A DNA stretch of 64,000 bases from Kitasatospora fiedleri (lineage in GTDB: Bacteria > Actinomycetota > Actinomycetes > Streptomycetales > Streptomycetaceae), in NCBI RefSeq assembly GCF_948472415.1, contig NZ_OX419519.1, positions 3,224,001 through 3,288,000 of the forward strand, given 5' to 3'. The notes under the pieces were generated by a model. The model saw only the letters and a list, made by a program, of their open reading frames with translations, did not search any database and was not told the DNA's origin. Numbering within the stretch: the stretch's first letter is position 1; every line of letters starts with the position of its first letter. A program made the position numbers and the translations under genes. Positions 15,655 through 24,909 of the stretch are shown here, piece by piece.

Positions 15655-16458
15655 CTACGGGAAGGCCGGCGGGCTGGCGCCGGTGCCGGGCGCGGTGTCG
15701 GCCTCGGCGGGGGCCTGGACCGAGAGCGCGGAGCTGCCGAACTCGCTGTAGTCGACGGTGTCCACCGCGGCGGCGGCCCGGCGCAGCCGGACCAGTTGGT
15801 CGCCGTCGTCGAGCCAGAGGTCGAGCACCACGTCGCCGGGGCCCAGCGCGGTCTCCAGCGCCTGCCGCCGGGCCGGGTCGAGCTGGGTCTGCGCGGCGGC
15901 GTACCGGGCGGCGCCGAGGGTGACCCGGTAGTGCCGGACGGTGGTGTCGAGCAGCTTCTCCTCGCCGACCAGCAGCGGGTCGTCCGCGGCGGCCGCGGCG
16001 GCCACCGCGACCACCGGGCTGAGCCGGTCGATCAGGTCGCCGTACGGAATCCGGCCGTTGGAGAACTTCTGCCAGTGCGGGCCGCCGAGCCGCGCCGCGC
16101 TCTCCGCGTCGCCGCCCAGGTAGGCGGAGGTGTCCAGCACCATCAGCGTCCGGTCCTCGCCGTCGGCCTGGTACTTCAGCACCGTCTTGGGGGCCCAGAA
16201 CAGCGCGCCCCGGGCCTCCTGGCCGCCGAGCACCGCCGTGTACTCGGCCCGCCGGGCGTCGTGCAGCACCAGCTGGGCGGAGAGCAGCACCCCGTGCGGG
16301 GAGCGGTCGGTCGGGCTGGGCTGCCCGGTGGACGGGACGGCGCTGGACGAGGAGGCGGGCGGCTGCGCGGCCCGGCCCGCGCCGGTGCAGGCGGCGGCCG
16401 TGCCGGCCAGCAGGACGGCCGTCAGCAGGACCGCGGCCCCACGCGCCGGTGCCGCCAT
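15655..16458 (-). CDS. Putative lipoprotein (LppX/LprG-like)
   Basis: The 267-residue protein has a typical lipoprotein signal (VLLAGTAAAC, Cys at about residue 24), a Ser/Pro-rich linker, and then a domain with FSNGRIPYGDLIDRLSPV and VVLDLWLDDGDQLVRL. The second motif pair is shared in spirit with the neighbouring lipoprotein (VDLWINAKGELVQ), suggesting the two are distant paralogues of the LolA/LppX-type lipid-binding fold. The ATG start has GGAGGA five bases upstream. Its location between rplA and rplJ is a streptomycete feature. Function unknown. Confidence 0.7.
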   Translation of the reverse strand: MAAPARGAAVLLTAVLLAGTAAACTGAGRAAQPPASSSSAVPSTGQPSPTDRSPHGVLLSAQLVLHDARRAEYTAVLGGQEARGALFWAPKTVLKYQADGEDRTLMVLDTSAYLGGDAESAARLGGPHWQKFSNGRIPYGDLIDRLSPVVAVAAAAAADDPLLVGEEKLLDTTVRHYRVTLGAARYAAAQTQLDPARRQALETALGPGDVVLDLWLDDGDQLVRLRRAAAAVDTVDYSEFGSSALSVQAPAEADTAPGTGASPPAFP

Positions 16459-16557
16459 CAGGTCCTCCTCCCGCTCTCGTGCCCGTCCGTCCCCCCACGA
16501 TGCCATGCGGCCCGTCCGGGCCCCGGAGCCACCCCCAGGGCCCGGACGCGGGTACCG

Positions 16558-17433
16558 CTACTGCTGGAGCAGGTCGGAGAGGGAGAACACCTCGGCGGCG
16601 GCCGGGGCCGGGGTGGCCTTGACCGAGCCCAGCTGGGCGTAGGTGACCACGTTGGTCGCGTCGCCGGTCTCGGCCGTCGGGTCGACGCTGGACTGCTGGA
16701 CCAGCTCGCCCTTGGCGTTGATCCACAGGTCGACGGTGGCGGTGCCGCTCTTCTTCTTGAGCTCGGCGAGCACCTGGGCCTTGAGCGCCGGGTCGAGCTG
16801 CATCTTGGCGACCTGGTCGTCCACCTTGAGCTCGCTGCGGTAGTGCGTGGCGCTCTGGCCGGCCACGGTCTCGGTGCCGACCAGGGTGGCGGTGGGCGCG
16901 GCGGCGGTCAGCTGCACCGACGGGTTCATCAGCTGCATCATCGCGGCGAAGGAGCCGGCCTCGGCGCTGTCGGCGCCGGCGGCGTCCTTGGTGCTGATGA
17001 CCATCCACTTCTTGCCCTGGGCCACGGCGGCCATCTCGGGGGTGGCGCCGATGTACATCTGGTCGCCGGTGAACAGGACGTTGACGTCCTTGCCCTCGGT
17101 CTTGCTGGTGAGCAGGAAGGAGGACGGGGAGGCCCAGACGTAGTCGGCGGTGCCGTCGGTCTCGCCGCCCTTGACGGTCAGCTTGGCACTGCCCGCCTTG
17201 TCCATGACCGCGGCCGAGGCGAGCAGGGCCTCCTTGGGCGCGAGCTTGGCCCCGCCCTGGCCGGCTCCGTCCGCCGCCGGGGCGGAGGCGCCCGTGCTGC
17301 CGGTGCCGCCCGCCGGGGCGGTGGAGCCGGCCGGGCTGTTCGCAGCGGTCGAGCCGGTCGAGCCGGAGCTGCTGCAGGCGGTCAGGGCGCCGAGGGCCAG
17401 ACAGGCCACGGCAAGGGTACGCAGTGCGCGCAC
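16558..17433 (-). CDS. Putative lipoprotein (LppX/LprG-like)
   Basis: The 291-residue protein has a signal peptide ending in GALTACSSSG (lipidated Cys at about 20), a Gly/Ser/Thr/Ala-rich linker (20-60), and a beta-rich domain. That domain includes DYVWASPSSFLLTSKTEGKD, HYRSELKVDDQVAKMQLDP and VDLWINAKGELVQQSSVDP. This is the LppX/LprAFG-like arrangement found in actinobacterial lipoproteins that may bind lipids. GTG start with GGGGGA five bases upstream. It lies 100 bp upstream of the second lipoprotein gene, same strand, probably one unit. Confidence 0.72.
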   Translation of the reverse strand: MRALRTLAVACLALGALTACSSSGSTGSTAANSPAGSTAPAGGTGSTGASAPAADGAGQGGAKLAPKEALLASAAVMDKAGSAKLTVKGGETDGTADYVWASPSSFLLTSKTEGKDVNVLFTGDQMYIGATPEMAAVAQGKKWMVISTKDAAGADSAEAGSFAAMMQLMNPSVQLTAAAPTATLVGTETVAGQSATHYRSELKVDDQVAKMQLDPALKAQVLAELKKKSGTATVDLWINAKGELVQQSSVDPTAETGDATNVVTYAQLGSVKATPAPAAAEVFSLSDLLQQ

Positions 17434-17527
17434 GGAGGTCCCCCTCTAATCGGATTCTCATCCTGGTGATGACCTCCGGACTCTACCGAACCGCTCCGAC
17501 GGCCGCGCAAACCGTTTGCACAGACCA

Positions 17528-17561
17528 CCGGGCCCGCACCCCCGAGGGGGTGCGGGCCCGG
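17528..17561 (-). terminator. rplA terminator hairpin
   Basis: A 15-bp perfect stem (CCGGGCCCGCACCCC and complement, loop CGAG) begins about 33 bases beyond the rplA stop, separating the rplKA unit from the lipoprotein genes. Confidence 0.85.
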
Positions 17562-17594
17562 TCAGGCGTGCTCCGCGCGGGGGCTGACTCCGGG

Positions 17595-18317
17595 TCAGAC
17601 CGCCGCCGGGTCCTCCTCGACGAGGAGGTTGCGGGTGCGGTTCGGGTCGACCTGGATGCCGGGGCCGATCGTGCTGGAGAAGGCGATCTTCTTCAGGTAG
17701 CGGCCCTTGGCGGCGGACGGCTTGGCCCGGAGGACCTCGTCGAGCGCGGCGGCGTAGTTCTCGACCAGCTGCTCGTCGGAGAACGAGGTCTTGCCGATGA
17801 TCAGGTGGAGGTTCGAGTGCTTGTCGACGCGGAACTCGATCTTGCCGCCCTTGATCTCGTTGACGGCCTTGGCGACGTCCGGGGTCACGGTGCCGGTCTT
17901 CGGGTTCGGCATCAGGCCACGGGGACCGAGCACGCGGCCCAGGCGGCCGACCTTGCCCATCAGGTCCGGGGTGGCGACGACGGCGTCGAAGTCCAGACGA
18001 CCCTTGGCGACCTCGTCGATCAGCTCGTCGGAGCCGACGATGTCGGCACCCGCGGCACGCGCGGCCTCGGCACGCTCACCGTTCGCGAAGACCAGGACCC
18101 GGGCGGTCTTACCGGTGCCGTGCGGGAGGATGACGGTGCTGCGGACCATCTGGTCGGCCTTGCGCGGGTCGACGCCCAGACGCATGGCGACCTCGACGGT
18201 GCCGTCGAACTTCGAGGTGGAGGTCGCCTTGGCGAGGCGGACGGCCTCGAGCGGGGCGTAGATCCGGGCGCGGTCGACCTGGGCGTCCGCGGCCTTGAGG
18301 GCCTTGCTGCGCTTCAC
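17595..18317 (-). CDS. rplA: 50S ribosomal protein L1
   Basis: The 240-residue L1 protein ([20 protein letters not shown]) contains the family signature [20 protein letters not shown] (about 120-140) and [13 protein letters not shown]. It forms the ribosomal L1 stalk near the E site and commonly autoregulates rplKA. It is 77 bp downstream of rplK and cotranscribed; a strong terminator follows. Confidence 0.98.
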   Translation of the reverse strand: MKRSKALKAADAQVDRARIYAPLEAVRLAKATSTSKFDGTVEVAMRLGVDPRKADQMVRSTVILPHGTGKTARVLVFANGERAEAARAAGADIVGSDELIDEVAKGRLDFDAVVATPDLMGKVGRLGRVLGPRGLMPNPKTGTVTPDVAKAVNEIKGGKIEFRVDKHSNLHLIIGKTSFSDEQLVENYAAALDEVLRAKPSAAKGRYLKKIAFSSTIGPGIQVDPNRTRNLLVEEDPAAV

Positions 18318-18394
18318 TGCTGCTCCTGTGGTTAATGGAGTCGTGGTACCGACGGGCCGCGCTGGGCCCTACCACGGAAGGACGTACGGGCTGG

Positions 18395-18829
18395 TCAGCC
18401 CTCGACGGTGATGCCCATCGACCGGGCGGTGCCGGCGATGATCTTCTCCGCGGCGTCCAGGTCGTTGGCGTTCAGGTCGGGCAGCTTGGTGGTGGCGATC
18501 TCGCGCACCTGGGCCGAGGTCAGCTTGGCGACCTTGGTCTTGTGCGGCTCCTTGGAGCCCTTGTCGACGCCCGCGGCCTTGAGGATCAGGCGAGCGGCCG
18601 GCGGGGTCTTCGTGACGAAGGTGAAGGAGCGGTCGTCGTAGACCGTGATCTCCACCGGCACGATCATGCCGCGCTGCGACTCGGTGGCCGCGTTGTACGC
18701 CTTGCAGAATTCCATGATGTTGACGCCGTGCTGACCCAGCGCGGGGCCGACCGGCGGGGCCGGGTTGGCCGCACCGGCGTTGATCTGGAGCTTGATGAGC
18801 CCCGTGACCTTCTTCTTCTTGGGAGGCAT
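18395..18829 (-). CDS. rplK: 50S ribosomal protein L11
   Basis: The 144-residue L11 protein ([19 protein letters not shown]) has the [19 protein letters not shown] signature and the C-terminal rRNA-binding domain ending [12 protein letters not shown]. It forms the GTPase-associated centre and, in streptomycetes, is the site linked to RelA activation and thiostrepton binding. The start is at the MPPKKKK methionine with GGAAGGA upstream. Confidence 0.98.
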
Positions 18830-18944
18830 GTCTCTCCGGGTCCTTCCGAGAGGTGATTGCTGATGTGCCCGGCCCCGGGGCGAAACCCGGCCGCCAGGAC
18901 ACACATCGGACCAGGCTAACCGCTGAGGCGGTGCCGGACCAAAA

Positions 18945-18983
18945 CGGTGCCGGGGCGGAGGCTCTCGCCCCGCCCCGGCACCG
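18945..18983 (-). terminator. nusG terminator
   Basis: A 14-bp perfect stem (CGGTGCCGGGGCGG and complement) followed on the minus strand by a TTTT tract lies between nusG and rplK, so it is close to a canonical intrinsic terminator. Confidence 0.85.
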
Positions 18984-18995
18984 GAGACCTGTGGG

Positions 18996-19886
18996 TCAGT
19001 TCTTCTGGATCTGGTCGAAGGAGAGCTCGACCGGGGTCTCCCGGCCGAAGATCTCCACCAGGCCCTTGACCTTCTTCGAGTCGGGGTTGATCTCGTTGAT
19101 GGTCGCCTGCAGGGTGGCGAACGGACCGTCGGTGACGGTGACCGAGTCGCCGACCTCGAAGTCCAGCACCTGCACCTCGACCGGGCGCACCGGCGAGGCC
19201 TTGCCGGCCTCCTTGGCGGCGGCGCGCTCCACGTCGGGGGCGAGCATCTTGACGACCTCGTCCAGGGTCAGCGGGTACGGGTCGTAGGCGTTGCCGACGA
19301 AGCCGGTGACACCGGGGGTGTTGCGCACGACGCCCCAGGACTCCGGGGTGAGGTCCATCCGGACCAGCACGTAGCCGGGGAGCTTGTTCTGCCGGATGGT
19401 CTTGCGGTCGCCGTTCTTGATCTGGACGACCTCCTCCTGCGGAACCTGGGACTCGAAGATGTAGTCCTCGACGTTCAGCGAGACGGAGCGCTGCTCCAGG
19501 TTCTGCTTCACCCGGTTCTCGTAGCCGGCGTAGGTGTGGATGACGTACCACTCGCCGGGGGCGCGGCGCAGCTGCTCGCGGAACTCGGCGACCGGGTCGC
19601 TCTCGACCTCCTCGGCGGGCTCCTCCGCAGCCTCCTCGGCCTCCGCCTCGGTGGGGGCCTCCTCGGCCGCGGCCTCGGTCTCGTCCACCTCGTGCACGGC
19701 GGCGGCCTCGGCCGGCTCGCCCGCCTCCAACTCGTCGGCGGCCTCGACCTCGTCCTCCTCGGCGTCCGCCTCGGCCACGATTTCCTCAGCGGCCTCGGCA
19801 TCGGCAGCCTCGGCCGCGTCCAGCTCGGCGGCGACATCCGCCTCGCGGACGGTCTCGTCGGCGTCGTACAGGGGGGACTCAGACAC
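18996..19886 (-). CDS. nusG: Transcription termination/antitermination protein NusG
   Basis: The product has 296 residues against about 180 in E. coli, because of a ~115-residue N-terminal acidic extension made mostly of Ala and Glu ([20 protein letters not shown]). This extension is normal for actinobacterial NusG. The NGN domain follows ([43 protein letters not shown]) and a C-terminal KOW domain ends in [10 protein letters not shown]. It binds RNA polymerase and couples it to ribosomes or Rho. GTG start. It lies between secE and rplK. Confidence 0.97.
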   Translation of the reverse strand: MSESPLYDADETVREADVAAELDAAEAADAEAAEEIVAEADAEEDEVEAADELEAGEPAEAAAVHEVDETEAAAEEAPTEAEAEEAAEEPAEEVESDPVAEFREQLRRAPGEWYVIHTYAGYENRVKQNLEQRSVSLNVEDYIFESQVPQEEVVQIKNGDRKTIRQNKLPGYVLVRMDLTPESWGVVRNTPGVTGFVGNAYDPYPLTLDEVVKMLAPDVERAAAKEAGKASPVRPVEVQVLDFEVGDSVTVTDGPFATLQATINEINPDSKKVKGLVEIFGRETPVELSFDQIQKN

Positions 19887-20063
19887 GGTCGCTGCTTCTT
19901 TCCTGGTTGTGGAACGGATACCTCAACAGTACCGACTCAACGGTAGTCGCCCGCTGTCCTTCGCGCCGACAGCTCGACCCGGGCCGAAGGATTCGGCCCG
20001 GGTCGGGGTGAGGTATGCGGTGCGGGGCCTGCGGGCCCCTGCGGAGTCCGGCCGGATCGGGCG

Positions 20064-20429
20064 TCAGCCGAAGATCCAGAAGGCACCCTTGGCGAAGACC
20101 CAGTCGAGGCCGGCGACGACCAGCATCAGCACGATCACGAAGGTCACCACGACGGTGGTGTACTGGATCAGCTGGCTGCGGGAGGGCCAGACCACCTTGC
20201 GGAGCTCGGCGATGATCTGGCGGTAGAAGATCGCCGCCCGGGCGAACAGGCCCTTCTTGGCCCGCTTGCCGGACTTCTTGCCGCCCTCGCCGTCGGCGGA
20301 CTTGTTCGCCCGTCGACGCTCGCGGCGGGAGAGCTTGCCGCCCTCGGTGGTGGTCTCGTCCGCGGCGCCTTCGGTCCCCTCGGGGTTGCCGCTCTCAGGC
20401 GTTGCGGTGGAGCCCGTGGTCTCCGTCAC
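20064..20429 (-). CDS. secE: Preprotein translocase subunit SecE
   Basis: The 121-residue protein has a long Gly/Glu/Thr-rich cytoplasmic N-terminus, a basic region (KLSRRERRRANK, KKSGKRAKKG), the conserved amphipathic ELRKVVWPSRSQLI, and one C-terminal transmembrane helix (YTTVVVTFVIVLMLVVAGLD). SecE clamps SecY in the translocon. GTG start (VTETTG). It is the first gene of the secE-nusG unit, directly downstream of tRNA-Trp, the usual order. Confidence 0.96.
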   Translation of the reverse strand: MTETTGSTATPESGNPEGTEGAADETTTEGGKLSRRERRRANKSADGEGGKKSGKRAKKGLFARAAIFYRQIIAELRKVVWPSRSQLIQYTTVVVTFVIVLMLVVAGLDWVFAKGAFWIFG

Positions 20430-20523
20430 TCGTCCTCACCTGAATCCGGGTCCTGCGGAGGTCCGTGCCTGGTGCACGGGCGATCCGGCGAAAGCTGTGC
20501 TTGGGTGGGGCCCTCTCCGCATC

Positions 20524-20555
20524 AAGCCCGCTCGCTCTGCGGAGCGAACGGGCTT
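20524..20555 (-). terminator. tRNA-Trp terminator
   Basis: AAGCCCG-C-TCGCTC pairs with GAGCGA-A-CGGGCTT around TGCG, 17 bases past the tRNA 3' end. Confidence 0.75.
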
Positions 20556-20571
20556 GTCACGGATCAAGCAG

Positions 20572-20644
20572 CAGGGCACGAGGGACTCGAACCCCCAACC
20601 GCCGGTTTTGGAGACCGGTGCTCTACCAATTGAGCTAGTGCCCT
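20572..20644 (-). tRNA. tRNA-Trp (CCA anticodon)
   Basis: A 73-nt cloverleaf. The acceptor arms AGGGCAC/GTGCCCT pair perfectly with discriminator G. The D arm GCTCAATTGGTAGAGC, anticodon loop CTCCAAA (anticodon CCA) and T loop GGTTCGAGTCC are all present. CCA is not encoded. It is followed by secE, as in other streptomycetes. Confidence 0.97.
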
Positions 20645-20953
20645 ACGGAGCCTCGCGGTTCCGCTGCGGCCCCCAACCTACCGCATCCCGTCGGCCGTGT
20701 GGTGTACCCGGCCGAAGGAACCGCACTTCGGAAGCCATCGAGCAGTGAGTGTACGGGTTCTTCGCCGATTGGTCGAACCTCATTCACCGAGATCCACATT
20801 CGCCGACTTTCGACGCCGTCCGCCCGAGATCCTCCGGCTTCGATCGCCTTCCGCCCGAGATCGTCCGGGTCGGCGACGCGGCCGCTGGAACGCCCCGGAG
20901 CGCCCGCCGGAACCGCGATGACCGGCGCCCGTGCGGTCTGGGAGCATTCAGGC
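20645..20953. other. Divergent control region between tRNA-Trp and aspC
   Basis: This 309-bp stretch has no gene I can support. Minus-strand TAGGTT near 20675 may be the -10 of the tRNA. A 19-bp motif TCCGCCCGAGATC(C/G)TCCGG occurs twice as a direct repeat (20819-20837 and 20850-20868) upstream of aspC, so it could be a regulator-binding site or a local duplication. Confidence 0.4.
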
Positions 20954-22192
20954 ATGAGCGCACCCACCCCCGAGAACGTCCCCCCCGCGAACCGCCGGGT
21001 CTCCGCCCGGGTCGGCGCCATCGCCGAGTCCGCCACCCTCGCCGTCGACGCCAAGGCCAAGGCCCTCAAGGCCGCCGGGCGCCCGGTGATCGGCTTCGGC
21101 GCCGGCGAGCCCGACTTCCCGACCCCCGGCTACATCGTGGACGCCGCCGTGGCCGCCTGCCAGGACCCGGCGAACCACCGCTACACCCCGGCCGGCGGCC
21201 TGCCGGAGCTGAAGGCCGCGATCGCCGCCAAGACGCTGCGCGACTCCGGCTACCAGGTGGACGCCTCGCAGGTGCTGGTGACCAACGGCGGCAAGCAGGC
21301 GATCTACAACGCCTTCGCCGCGATCCTCGACCCGGGCGACGAGGTGATCATCCCGGCCCCGTACTGGACCACCTACCCGGAGGCCGTGAAGCTGGCCGGC
21401 GGCACGCCCGTCGAGGTCGTCTCGGACGAGACCACCGGCTACAAGGTCTCGGTGGAGCAGCTGGAGGCCGCCCGCACCGCGCACACCAAGGTGGTGCTGT
21501 TCGTCTCGCCGTCCAACCCGACCGGCGCGGTGTACACCGAGGCCGAGGCCGAGGCGATCGGCCGCTGGGCGCTGGAGCACGGCCTGTGGGTGCTCACCGA
21601 CGAGATCTACGAGCACCTGGTGTACGGCGACGCGACCTTCACCTCGCTGCCGGCCCTGCTGCCCGAGCTGGCCGACAAGTGCGTCGTGGTCAACGGCGTG
21701 GCCAAGACCTACGCGATGACCGGCTGGCGGGTGGGCTGGCTGATCGGCCCCAAGGACGTCGTCAACGCGGCCGCCAACCTGCAGTCGCACGCCACCTCGA
21801 ACGTCTCCAACGTGGCGCAGCGCGCGGCGCTGGCCGCCGTCTCCGGCGACCTGGCCGCGGTGGACGAGATGAAGACCGCGTTCGACCGCCGCCGCCGCAC
21901 CATCGTGGCGATGCTGAACGAGATCGACGGCGTGCTCTGCCCCGAGCCGGAGGGCGCGTTCTACGTGTACCCGTCGGTGAAGGACCTGCTGGGCAAGGAG
22001 ATCCGCGGCAAGCGCCCGCAGAGCTCCGCCGAGCTGGCCGCGCTGATCCTGGACGAGGCCGAGGTCGCGGTCGTCCCCGGCGAGGCCTTCGGCACCCCGG
22101 GCTACCTGCGGCTGTCCTACGCGCTGGGCGACGCCGACCTGGTCGAGGGCGTCAGCCGGCTGCAGAAGCTGCTCGCCGAGGCCCGCGACTGA
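20954..22192 (+). CDS. aspC: Pyridoxal-phosphate aminotransferase, aspartate type
   Basis: The 412-residue class I/II (fold type I) aminotransferase belongs to the aspartate aminotransferase Ib group. The N-terminal [12 protein letters not shown] binds substrate; [11 protein letters not shown] supplies the PLP-ring Asn region and [10 protein letters not shown] the Asp/Tyr. The Schiff-base lysine is in [16 protein letters not shown]; the substrate-carboxylate Arg is in [10 protein letters not shown]. It should interconvert aspartate and oxaloacetate using glutamate; related activities (prephenate, aromatic) cannot be excluded. Start is the ATG at 20954. Confidence 0.92.
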   Translation: MSAPTPENVPPANRRVSARVGAIAESATLAVDAKAKALKAAGRPVIGFGAGEPDFPTPGYIVDAAVAACQDPANHRYTPAGGLPELKAAIAAKTLRDSGYQVDASQVLVTNGGKQAIYNAFAAILDPGDEVIIPAPYWTTYPEAVKLAGGTPVEVVSDETTGYKVSVEQLEAARTAHTKVVLFVSPSNPTGAVYTEAEAEAIGRWALEHGLWVLTDEIYEHLVYGDATFTSLPALLPELADKCVVVNGVAKTYAMTGWRVGWLIGPKDVVNAAANLQSHATSNVSNVAQRAALAAVSGDLAAVDEMKTAFDRRRRTIVAMLNEIDGVLCPEPEGAFYVYPSVKDLLGKEIRGKRPQSSAELAALILDEAEVAVVPGEAFGTPGYLRLSYALGDADLVEGVSRLQKLLAEARD

Positions 22193-22205
22193 CCCGCCGT
22201 CACGG

Positions 22206-22249
22206 CCGCCCCCCGCACCTCACCCCTTCGGGCGATGTGCGGGGGGCGG
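22206..22249 (+). terminator. aspC terminator hairpin
   Basis: A 13-bp perfect stem CCGCCCCCCGCAC / GTGCGGGGGGCGG starts 14 bases after the aspC stop; the region then runs GTTCCTGTTCC. Confidence 0.85.
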
Positions 22250-22285
22250 TTCCTGTTCCGGGGGGTTTTGCGGCAGGATCGGTGA

Positions 22286-23263
22286 ATGGATCGCCTGCGT
22301 GATGTCCGGGGCCTGCCGAAGGCCCATCTGCACCTGCACTTCACCGGTTCGATGCGCCCCGCGACGCTGCTCGAACTCGCCGACAAGCACGGCATCCGGC
22401 TGCCCGAGGCGCTCAGCTCCGAGCATCCGCCCAAACTCCGGGCCACCGACGAACGCGGCTGGTTCCGGTTCCAGCGGCTCTACGACACCGCGCGCTCCTG
22501 CCTGCGCGACGAGTCCGACATCCGCCGGCTGGTCCGGGAGACCGCCGAGGACGAGCGCGCCGACGGCTCGCGCTGGCTGGAGATCCAGGTCGACCCGACC
22601 TCGTACGCGCCGCTGCTCGGCGGCCTGATCCCGACCCTGGAGCTGGTCCTGGACGCCGTCCGGGAGGCGTCCGAGGCCACCGGCGTCGGCATCCGGGTGC
22701 TGGTCGCCGCCAACCGGATGAAGTCCCCGATGGACGCCCGGACGCTGGCCCGGCTCGCCGTCCGGTACGCCGACCGGGGGGTCGTCGGCTTCGGCCTGTC
22801 CAACGACGAGCGCCGGGGCCTGGCCCGGGACTTCGACCGGGCCTTCGCGATCGCCCGCAACGGCGGCCTGATCGCCGCCCCGCACGGCGGCGAGCTCGCC
22901 GGGCCCGGGTCCGTCCGCGACTGCCTGGACGACCTGGGCGCCACCCGGATCGGCCACGGCGTGCGCGCCGCCGAGGACCCGCGGCTGCTCCAGCGCCTCG
23001 CCGACCGCCAGGTGACCTGCGAGGTCTGCCCCGCCTCGAACGTCGCCCTGGGCGTCTACGACAGCCCCGAGCAGGTCCCGCTGCGGACGCTCTTCGAGGC
23101 CGGCGTGCCGCTCGCCCTCGGCGCGGACGACCCACTGCTGTTCGGCTCCCGGCTCGCCGACCAGTACACCCTGGCCCGCGAGTCGCACGCCTTCACCGAC
23201 CCCGAGCTGGCCGAACTCGCCCGCCAGTCGATCCGCTCCTCGCAGGCCCCGAGCACGTGGTGA
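22286..23263 (+). CDS. add: Adenosine deaminase family protein, 3'-end frameshift
   Basis: The readable frame gives 325 residues. The metal motif HLHLHFTGSM (near residue 15), the substrate region GVVGFGLSNDE, HGGELAGPGSVRDCLDDL, GATRIGHGVRA, CPASNVALGVY and GADDPLLFG are the adenosine-deaminase signatures. It hydrolyses adenosine to inosine; AMP/adenine deaminase variants exist. The frame ends abruptly after SSQAPSTW. A second frame directly after encodes VVKELLGEVDAWLAAEPA, the expected family C-terminus, stopping at 23313. One missing base near 23250 explains this. Catalytic residues are upstream and intact. The start follows CAGGATCGGTGA, a leaderless-like context. Confidence 0.88.
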   Translation: MDRLRDVRGLPKAHLHLHFTGSMRPATLLELADKHGIRLPEALSSEHPPKLRATDERGWFRFQRLYDTARSCLRDESDIRRLVRETAEDERADGSRWLEIQVDPTSYAPLLGGLIPTLELVLDAVREASEATGVGIRVLVAANRMKSPMDARTLARLAVRYADRGVVGFGLSNDERRGLARDFDRAFAIARNGGLIAAPHGGELAGPGSVRDCLDDLGATRIGHGVRAAEDPRLLQRLADRQVTCEVCPASNVALGVYDSPEQVPLRTLFEAGVPLALGADDPLLFGSRLADQYTLARESHAFTDPELAELARQSIRSSQAPSTW

Positions 23264-23332
23264 AGGAACTGCTGGGCGAGGTCGACGCCTGGCTGGCGGC
23301 GGAGCCCGCCTAGGGCCCACCCGCCCGCGGGC

Positions 23333-24373
23333 TCAGAGGCTGACGCCGACCATCACCGGCTCGTTCACCAGCTCCACGCCGAACGCCGCGCGCACGCCGT
23401 CCCGCACCTCGCGGGCCAGCGCGAGCAGGTCCTCGGTGGTCGCCGAGCCCCGGTTGGTCAGGGCCAGGGTGTGCTTGGTGGAGAGGGTGGCCGGGCCGCT
23501 GCCGTGGCCCTTGCGGAAGCCCGCATTGTCGATCAGCCAGGCCGCGGAGGTCTTGACGCGGCCCTCCCCGGCCGGGTAGCTCGGCGCCCGCAGGTCGCCC
23601 AACCGGGCGGTGAACGCGGCGAACTGATCGTCCGTCAGGATCGGGTTGGTGAAGAACGAGCCCGCCGACCAGGTGTCGTGGTCGGCGGCGTCCAGCACCA
23701 TGCCCTTGCCCTTGCGCAGCCGCAGCACCTCGGCGTGGGCGTCGCCCAGCTTCACCCGCTGCCCCGGCTCGACGCCCATCGAACGGGCCACCTCGGCGTA
23801 CTTCACCGGCGAGGACAGCCCGCCCTCGTCCGCGAGCCGGAAGCGCACCCGCAGCACCACGTACCGCTCCGGGTCCGCCTTGAAGCGGCTGTGCCGGTAC
23901 GAGAAGGCGCAGTCCGCGTTGGCCAGCGTGACGGTCTCGCCCAGCAGGCGGTCGTAGGCGTCCACCTCGGTGACGGTCTCGGCGACCTCCTGCCCGTACG
24001 CCCCGACGTTCTGCACCGGGGTGGCCCCGGCCGAGCCCGGGATGCCGGCCAGGAACTCGATCCCGGCCAGCCCGGCGGCGACGGTGCGGGCCACCGCGTC
24101 CGACCAGACCTCGCCGGCGGCCAGCTCCAGCAGCGTCCCGTCCAGGGCGAAGCCCTCGGTGGCGATCCGCAGCACCGTCCCCGGGAAGCCGGCGTCCCCG
24201 ATCACCAGGTTCGAGCCGCCGCCCAGCACCAGCAGCGGCTCCCCGGCCTGGTCGGCCGCGCGCACGGCGGCCACCACCTCGGCGTCCGTCCGGGCCGTCA
24301 CCAGCCGCCGCGCCGGTCCGCCCAGCCGCAGCGTCGTCAACGGGGCCAGCGGCGCATCCATCTCCTCGATCAC
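23333..24373 (-). CDS. murB: UDP-N-acetylenolpyruvoylglucosamine reductase
   Basis: The ~347-residue FAD enzyme reduces UDP-GlcNAc-enolpyruvate to UDP-MurNAc with NADPH in peptidoglycan synthesis. FAD-binding LGGGSNLVIGDAGFPG, EFLAGIPGSAGATPVQNVGAYGQE, the tyrosine/arginine region CAFSYRHSRFK and the catalytic Ser in AGSFFTNPIL are all visible; WLIDNAGFRKG and TLALTNRG complete the C-terminal domain. Start choice is uncertain: GTG at 24373, TTG at 24391 and ATG at 24361 are possible, none with ideal spacing. Convergent with add. Confidence 0.95.
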   Translation of the reverse strand: MIEEMDAPLAPLTTLRLGGPARRLVTARTDAEVVAAVRAADQAGEPLLVLGGGSNLVIGDAGFPGTVLRIATEGFALDGTLLELAAGEVWSDAVARTVAAGLAGIEFLAGIPGSAGATPVQNVGAYGQEVAETVTEVDAYDRLLGETVTLANADCAFSYRHSRFKADPERYVVLRVRFRLADEGGLSSPVKYAEVARSMGVEPGQRVKLGDAHAEVLRLRKGKGMVLDAADHDTWSAGSFFTNPILTDDQFAAFTARLGDLRAPSYPAGEGRVKTSAAWLIDNAGFRKGHGSGPATLSTKHTLALTNRGSATTEDLLALAREVRDGVRAAFGVELVNEPVMVGVSL

Positions 24374-24437
24374 CGCCCCAGCGTAAGCCAAGCCCCGCCC
24401 CCGCCCGGCTCCTCCGGGCCGACCGGGGAGCCGGGGG

Positions 24438-24833
24438 CTAGCCGTCCGCCGCCAACCGCCGCTCGGCCTCGGTCCACCCCGGCTCGGCCGCCGTCTCCGC
24501 CTCCCAGGTGGCGAACGCGGAGTGGGCCATCGCGGGGCGCAGCGCGGTCATCGCCCGCCGGTGGGTCTCGGAGCGGACGAACGCGGCGAGCGTCTCGGGG
24601 TCGCTCCAGCTGGAGAGCACCCAGAAGGTGCGGCGCAGGGGCGCGGCGCGCAGGCCGACGCCGAGCGCGCCGGGGGCCCGGCGGGCCTGGTCGCGGACCT
24701 TCAGGGACTGCCGCAGGAAGCCGGGGACGTGCCGCAGGCCGCGGACCCGGAGTTCGGCGGCCATCACCACGGGCCGCTCCGGCGGCTGCTGCGCGGCGGG
24801 CCCCGGCGTCCAGGGGAGTGTCATGGCGATCAC
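24438..24833 (-). CDS. Antibiotic-biosynthesis-monooxygenase-like / DUF3291 protein
   Basis: The 131-residue protein contains RRTFWVLSSWSDPETLAAFVRSETHRRAM and FATWEAETAAEPGWTEAERRL. This resembles small dimeric alpha/beta-barrel (ABM/DUF3291-type) proteins with a spectator or cofactor-free oxygenase role. The GTG start has GAGGAGGA six bases upstream. It follows the MFS gene on the same strand after a short repeat-rich spacer. Specific activity unknown. Confidence 0.6.
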   Translation of the reverse strand: MIAMTLPWTPGPAAQQPPERPVVMAAELRVRGLRHVPGFLRQSLKVRDQARRAPGALGVGLRAAPLRRTFWVLSSWSDPETLAAFVRSETHRRAMTALRPAMAHSAFATWEAETAAEPGWTEAERRLAADG

Positions 24834-24850
24834 GGTGGTTCCTCCTCGTC

Positions 24851-24885
24851 GGTGCGGTGCGTTGCGGTGCGGTGCGGTGCGGGGG
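24851..24885. repeat. GTGCG pentanucleotide repeat
   Basis: A run of imperfect GCGGT/GTGCG units lies between the MFS stop and the ribosome site of the ABM-like gene; possibly unstable, no further function seen. Confidence 0.6.
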
Positions 24886-24909
24886 GCTCGGGGGCTCGGG
24901 GACGCCGGG

